A stretch of DNA of 64,000 nucleotides from Ananas comosus (Eukaryota > Streptophyta > Magnoliopsida > Poales > Bromeliaceae), in assembly GCF_001540865.1 (NCBI RefSeq), contig NC_033635.1:2620787-2684786 (forward strand), written 5' to 3'. Shown here one piece after another: positions 60,481 to 64,000 of this stretch. Positions within the stretch are counted from its first letter, which is position 1, and each line of letters starts with the position of its first letter. Made by a program: the position numbers and the translations under genes. Below the pieces are notes generated by a model that was not told the DNA's origin, did not search any database, and worked only from the letters and a program-made list of their open reading frames with translations.

Positions 60481-61021
60481 AGAGTTTGACTGGCTACTAT
60501 CGGTAGTAAACTGCTCGGTTTACTACCGATTTGTTTTTCATGATAGAGCTTCCAAATAAACGATCGACACCGATGAACATGATTTAGACCATTTAAATTA
60601 TCTAGAAATCAAATTTCATGATTTTTTGGCATCACTAACTGAACGATCAAAGGGTCATAAAATCTATAATTTTAATGAGTGATATGGTGCGTTTTCTCGT
60701 TTAACGGTATAGAAGAGTTCAAATCAACTAAATTTTTGTTAAAAAATTCTTTGAACTATTTAAAATAAGATCTAGACTCTAGATCTCAAATATAAAAATT
60801 GTATCATTACTTTATGAAGGATATTCATTTCCAGCCATTCATTTTTCTATTCACTTGATGGACAATAGAACAATATCGAAAATGTATGAAATTTAATTTC
60901 CAGATAGTTTAAATAGTTTAGATCATGTTTAACGGTGCCGATCATCAATTTGGAAGCTCTATCATCGAAAACAAATCGGTAGTAAACCGAGCCATTTACT
61001 ACGATAGTATTCTAGCAAAAC
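60481..61021. mobile_element. family B-type foldback element
   Basis: Left GCTACTATCGGTAGTAAAC and right ACTACGATAGTATTCTAGC, with inner arms TGATAGAGCTTCCAAAT/GGAAGCTCTATCATCG. (TA)n follows. Confidence 0.75.
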
Positions 61022-61043
61022 TATATATATATATATATATATA

Positions 61044-61255
61044 TAATTGAGTTAGAATACTTTTAGAAGTATTACACTCTTGGTGCTTTTAGGTTTTTAG
61101 CCCTTGGACCTTGATTACTAATAGCCTTTAGATCAAACACTATTAATTCCACCTACCACCACCTACTACCATCATCCCAACCTTACATTTCTCCATCCAA
61201 GGATTAAAAACTCAAAAGCACCAACCTATTGGTGCTTTTGAGAGAATTCTAGCTC

Positions 61256-61260
<5 letters not shown>
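61044..61260. mobile_element. family C-type MITE
   Basis: Left ATTGAGTTAGAATACTTTTA and right GAGAGAATTCTAGCTCAAC, with CTCTTGGTGCTTTTAGG mirrored by AAAAGCACCAACCTATTGG. (TA)n on both sides. Confidence 0.75.
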
Positions 61261-61300
<40 letters not shown>

Positions 61301-61303
<3 letters not shown>

Positions 61304-61830
61304 CGGCTACTATACTCTTATGAGTACGATCGCTCTCGTACTCATAAGTCTTTTTCGATCGATCAAAGCTTCCGAATCGATGATTCCACACCGTTAAAAC
61401 GTTATTTAGAACATTTAAAACTTCTAGAAATCAATTTTCATATTTTTCGACACATTTACCTTACGATTTAAAAGCTCACAAAATTGACAATTTTTTAACG
61501 CCAGTATGGATACTCGCTAGTTTAACGGTGGAAAAGAATCGGAAGAGGTTGAATTTTGATAGAAAATTCTATTCACTACCTAGATAAAGATCAATAACTT
61601 CGATCTTAAATTGAAGGATCCGATCTCATTTAGGACGTCGTTCGATTTTGACCGTTCATTTTAAGCCCGCTTGATGGATCTTTATTATGATTCGAAAATT
61701 ACGAAATTATTTTCTAAAGTTTCAAATACTCTAGATCATATTTAACGGAGTGGATGCGTCGATTGGAAGCTCCATCATAAAAACACTTATGAGTACTAAG
61801 GCCACACTCATAAGAGTATAGTAGCCTCTA
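61301..61830. mobile_element. family B-type foldback element
   Basis: Left GTTCGGCTACTATACTCTTA and right CATAAGAGTATAGTAGCC. Arms are mirrored over about 130 bp but contain many one-base gaps, suggesting noisy sequence. (CT)n then (TA)n on the right. Confidence 0.75.
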
Positions 61831-61921
61831 CTCTCTCTCTCCTCTCCGTTCAACGTCTCTCTCCTCATCTCTCTCCCTCGTCCTCTCTCGATCCATTTCT
61901 ATATATATATATATATATATA

Positions 61922-62169
61922 AAATTAAGGCTGAAATACTATTAATAGTAAAACGCTCTTTTGCTATCAATGTTTTAACCCTTGGATGAAAAATTGAAGG
62001 GTCCATGATGATATTAGTCGGTTAGAGTTGAGCCGGTTCCCCCTAGGTTGAGTGGTCCCCACCTGGGTTATAGTATTTAATCCAATGATTAGAAAATATG
62101 AAAAGAGTTGATCAAAGCTAAAAAACTGTAGAAACAATGGATTTGCTACTAATAGTAGCCCAGTCCAAC

Positions 62170-62170
<1 letters not shown>
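61922..62170. mobile_element. family C MITE
   Basis: Left AAATTAAGGCTGAAATACTA and right TACTAATAGTAGCCCAGTCC. The interior is a shuffled version of the family hallmark (GTTGAGTGGTCCCC). Confidence 0.65.
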
Positions 62171-62210
<40 letters not shown>

Positions 62211-62213
<3 letters not shown>

Positions 62214-62434
62214 CTAGGCTGGAATACTATCAATAGCACCAGCTATTGGTGCTATTGATTTTTAGCCCTTGGATTGAGAAATGGATGGTTAGGATGATGT
62301 GGGCCCCCAAGGTTGAGTGAGTGGATTGGTTGAATAGTATAACTAACCGGTAAAATAATCAAGGGGTTAAATTTAAACGTGAAAAACTTGATAGCACCAA
62401 ATCTTTGTTGCTATCGATAGTACCCCAGCCGACT
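62211..62434. mobile_element. family C MITE
   Basis: TAACTAGGCTGGAATACTAT at left, ATCGATAGTACCCCAGCC at right, interior GGTTAGGATGATGTGGGCCC. (TA)n on both sides. Confidence 0.8.
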
Positions 62435-62469
62435 ATATATATATATAATATATAAATATATATATATAT

Positions 62470-62706
62470 GTTAGGGCTACTATACTCTTATGAGTATAGA
62501 CCCCTCTTATACTCATCAAATTTTTAACCGTAGATTGATGGGATGTGTGGTTAGAATGATGGTGGTCTCCATTTTAGAATAATAGTGGCCCTCTAGGTTG
62601 AGTGGGTAGTTGGTTAAATATATGATCTAACGGTGAAAACGATCAATAGAATAAATCTAAAGGCCGAAAACTTATGAGTATAAGAGAGCCAATACTCATA
62701 AAAGTA
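62470..62706. mobile_element. family C-related MITE with family B-like ends
   Basis: The left end GGGCTACTATACTCTTATGA resembles family B ends, while the interior (GTTGAGTGGGTAGTTGG, GATCTAACGG) is family C. The right end is AGAGCCAATACTCATAAAAG. Confidence 0.7.
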
Positions 62707-62760
62707 TATATATATATATATATATAATAATAATATATTATATATATATATATATATATA

Positions 62761-63299
62761 GAATTAGGCTACTATACTATCTATAGTACCGAGCTCACGG
62801 TACTATAGTGTTTGTTTTCGATTTTAGGGCGTTCAAATCAACGATCCACACCATTAAATATGATCTAGGGTATATGAATTTCTTAGGAATAAAATTTAGT
62901 TTTTTTCGATATCGTTTACTTAGTAAATAAATTATATCAAAATGGACGGTGAAATTGAATAATCTTTAAATTTGAGCATACGCACTTTTAAATTTCAAGA
63001 TCAAGAATGTTAACCTTAATCTATATAGTTTAAAGTATTTTTATCAAAATTTGAAGAAAATTTAGATTCCATCTACACCGTTAAACTCCAAACTCGTCAT
63101 AATAGCCATTGAAATTGCACAATTTTGAACTAGTTTGATCATAAAGAAACTATGTCGAAAAATATAAAATTTTACTTCTAGAACTTTAAATACCCTAATC
63201 AGTTTTAACGGTGTGGATCGTTGTTATTGAATACCCTAAGATCGAAAACCAACACTAGTACCGGAGCTCGTACTGATAATAGTATAGTAGCCTAGCTCT
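62761..63299. mobile_element. family B-type foldback element, sister of 59967-60468
   Basis: GAATTAGGCTACTATACTAT at left and AGTATAGTAGCCTAGCTC at right. The internal blocks parallel the 59967 copy throughout. Confidence 0.8.
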
Positions 63300-63340
63300 A
63301 TATATATATATATAATTATATATATACTATTAATATATAT

Positions 63341-63854
63341 CACAAGGCTCCGTGCTACCAAGCTGTTTTCAATGATGTGTCTTCCAAATCGACGATCAGC
63401 TCTAGCTATTAGATTTGATCTACACTATTAAAAGTATTTAGAAACTAAATTTTATAATTTTTCGATATCATTTATCTTTCAAACAAGTAGTCTAAAATTG
63501 AACGACTGAAAATAAAAATCTTATAAAAAATGATGATAAAGATTTAAATTCAAGATCAGATATACTGATCTTACTTTAAATAGTGAAAAGAATTTTCTAT
63601 AAAATTTTCATCGAATTTGGATTGTTTTACGCCGTTAAACTCACAAACACACCACATCGACCGTTAAAATTGTCAATTTTGAGATCTTTTAATCACTAGT
63701 CAAATGATGTCGAAAAAATTTAAAATTTAAGTTCCAAATACTTTCAATAGTGTAGATCAAGTCTAACAGAGCCGATCATCGATTTGGAAGCCGTATCATC
63801 GAAAACAACTTGGTAGCACAGAGCCCTCCGTGCTACCGATAGTATAGTAGCCGG

Positions 63855-63859
<5 letters not shown>
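63341..63859. mobile_element. family B foldback element, left tip missing
   Basis: Begins CACAAGGCTCCGTGCTACCA, lacking the outermost 20 or so bases of the left arm. It ends TACCGATAGTATAGTAGCCG before (TA)n. Sister of 17843-18387. Confidence 0.75.
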
Positions 63860-63892
<33 letters not shown>

Positions 63893-63897
<5 letters not shown>

Positions 63898-64000
63898 CTA
63901 CCAGCTTCGTTTATTTCATTTAGAAATAAACTTAGCTAAAAATGTGAATCAACTAGGATTCGAACTTGGGATCTCGGGTACCAACCACCAAGTCCTTTGC
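63893..64000 (-). repeat. tRNA-derived SINE copy running off the window
   Basis: CACGCTACCAGCTTCGTTTA, GTGAATCAACTAGGATTCGA, ACTTGGGATCTCGGGTACCA, then the window ends inside the 5' part. Confidence 0.7.

Noticed and set aside
61261..61300. CRISPR-like or satellite array
   Set aside because: The recurring units are TA microsatellites between foldback elements of differing sequence, not spacers between identical repeats.

Overview
This is a window of nuclear plant DNA, most likely from a monocot. The genes have many short introns with GT...AG ends, AT-rich intergenic DNA, tRNA-derived SINEs and many small inverted-repeat elements sitting in TA microsatellites. My guess from the repeat style is a bromeliad such as pineapple, but nothing here proves the species. 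There are no bacterial-type operons, CRISPR arrays or ribosomal RNA genes.

Layout. 1-9.4 kb is AT-rich, with SINE copies, small inverted-repeat elements and no gene I can support. 9.4-14.6 kb (+) is an NF-YA transcription factor gene with a 5' leader intron and a miR169-type target site just after the stop. 16.0-16.8 kb (-) is a two-exon gene for a small secreted cysteine-rich protein. 17.7-22.4 kb is repeat-rich and mis-assembled: 18588-21434 is printed backwards without being complemented, is followed by a 25-N gap and then by an error-rich second copy of 18046-18587. A Di19-type zinc-finger exon is hidden in the backwards block. 23.3-23.95 kb is a rearranged TRIM-like mini-retrotransposon. 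24.5-35.5 kb (+) is the bifunctional mRNA capping enzyme (17 coding exons, 672 aa). 36.9-39.1 kb (-) is a four-exon gene for a conserved plant protein of unknown function (216 aa). 40.2-45.7 kb (-) is the RMC1/Mic1-domain gene (11 exons, 727 aa), and 45.8-46.7 kb (-) is a small twin-CX9C (CHCH) gene ending only 128 bp before the RMC1 start. 47.1-64 kb is accessory DNA: one orphan last exon at 49.4 kb, PIF/Harbinger and CACTA miniature elements, and a long run of foldback elements separated by (TA)n, densest at 60-63.9 kb.

How the genes relate. They are ordinary housekeeping and regulatory plant genes: transcription (NF-YA), mRNA 5' capping, endolysosomal Rab7 activation (RMC1) and mitochondrial intermembrane-space assembly (CHCH). 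They are not a pathway cluster. The two features most worth following are the CHCH-RMC1 tandem pair, which may share a promoter or transcript, and the reversed assembly block, which hides a gene from any annotation pipeline. All exon models are my own reading of splice sites, frames and family resemblance; no alignments or RNA data were available.
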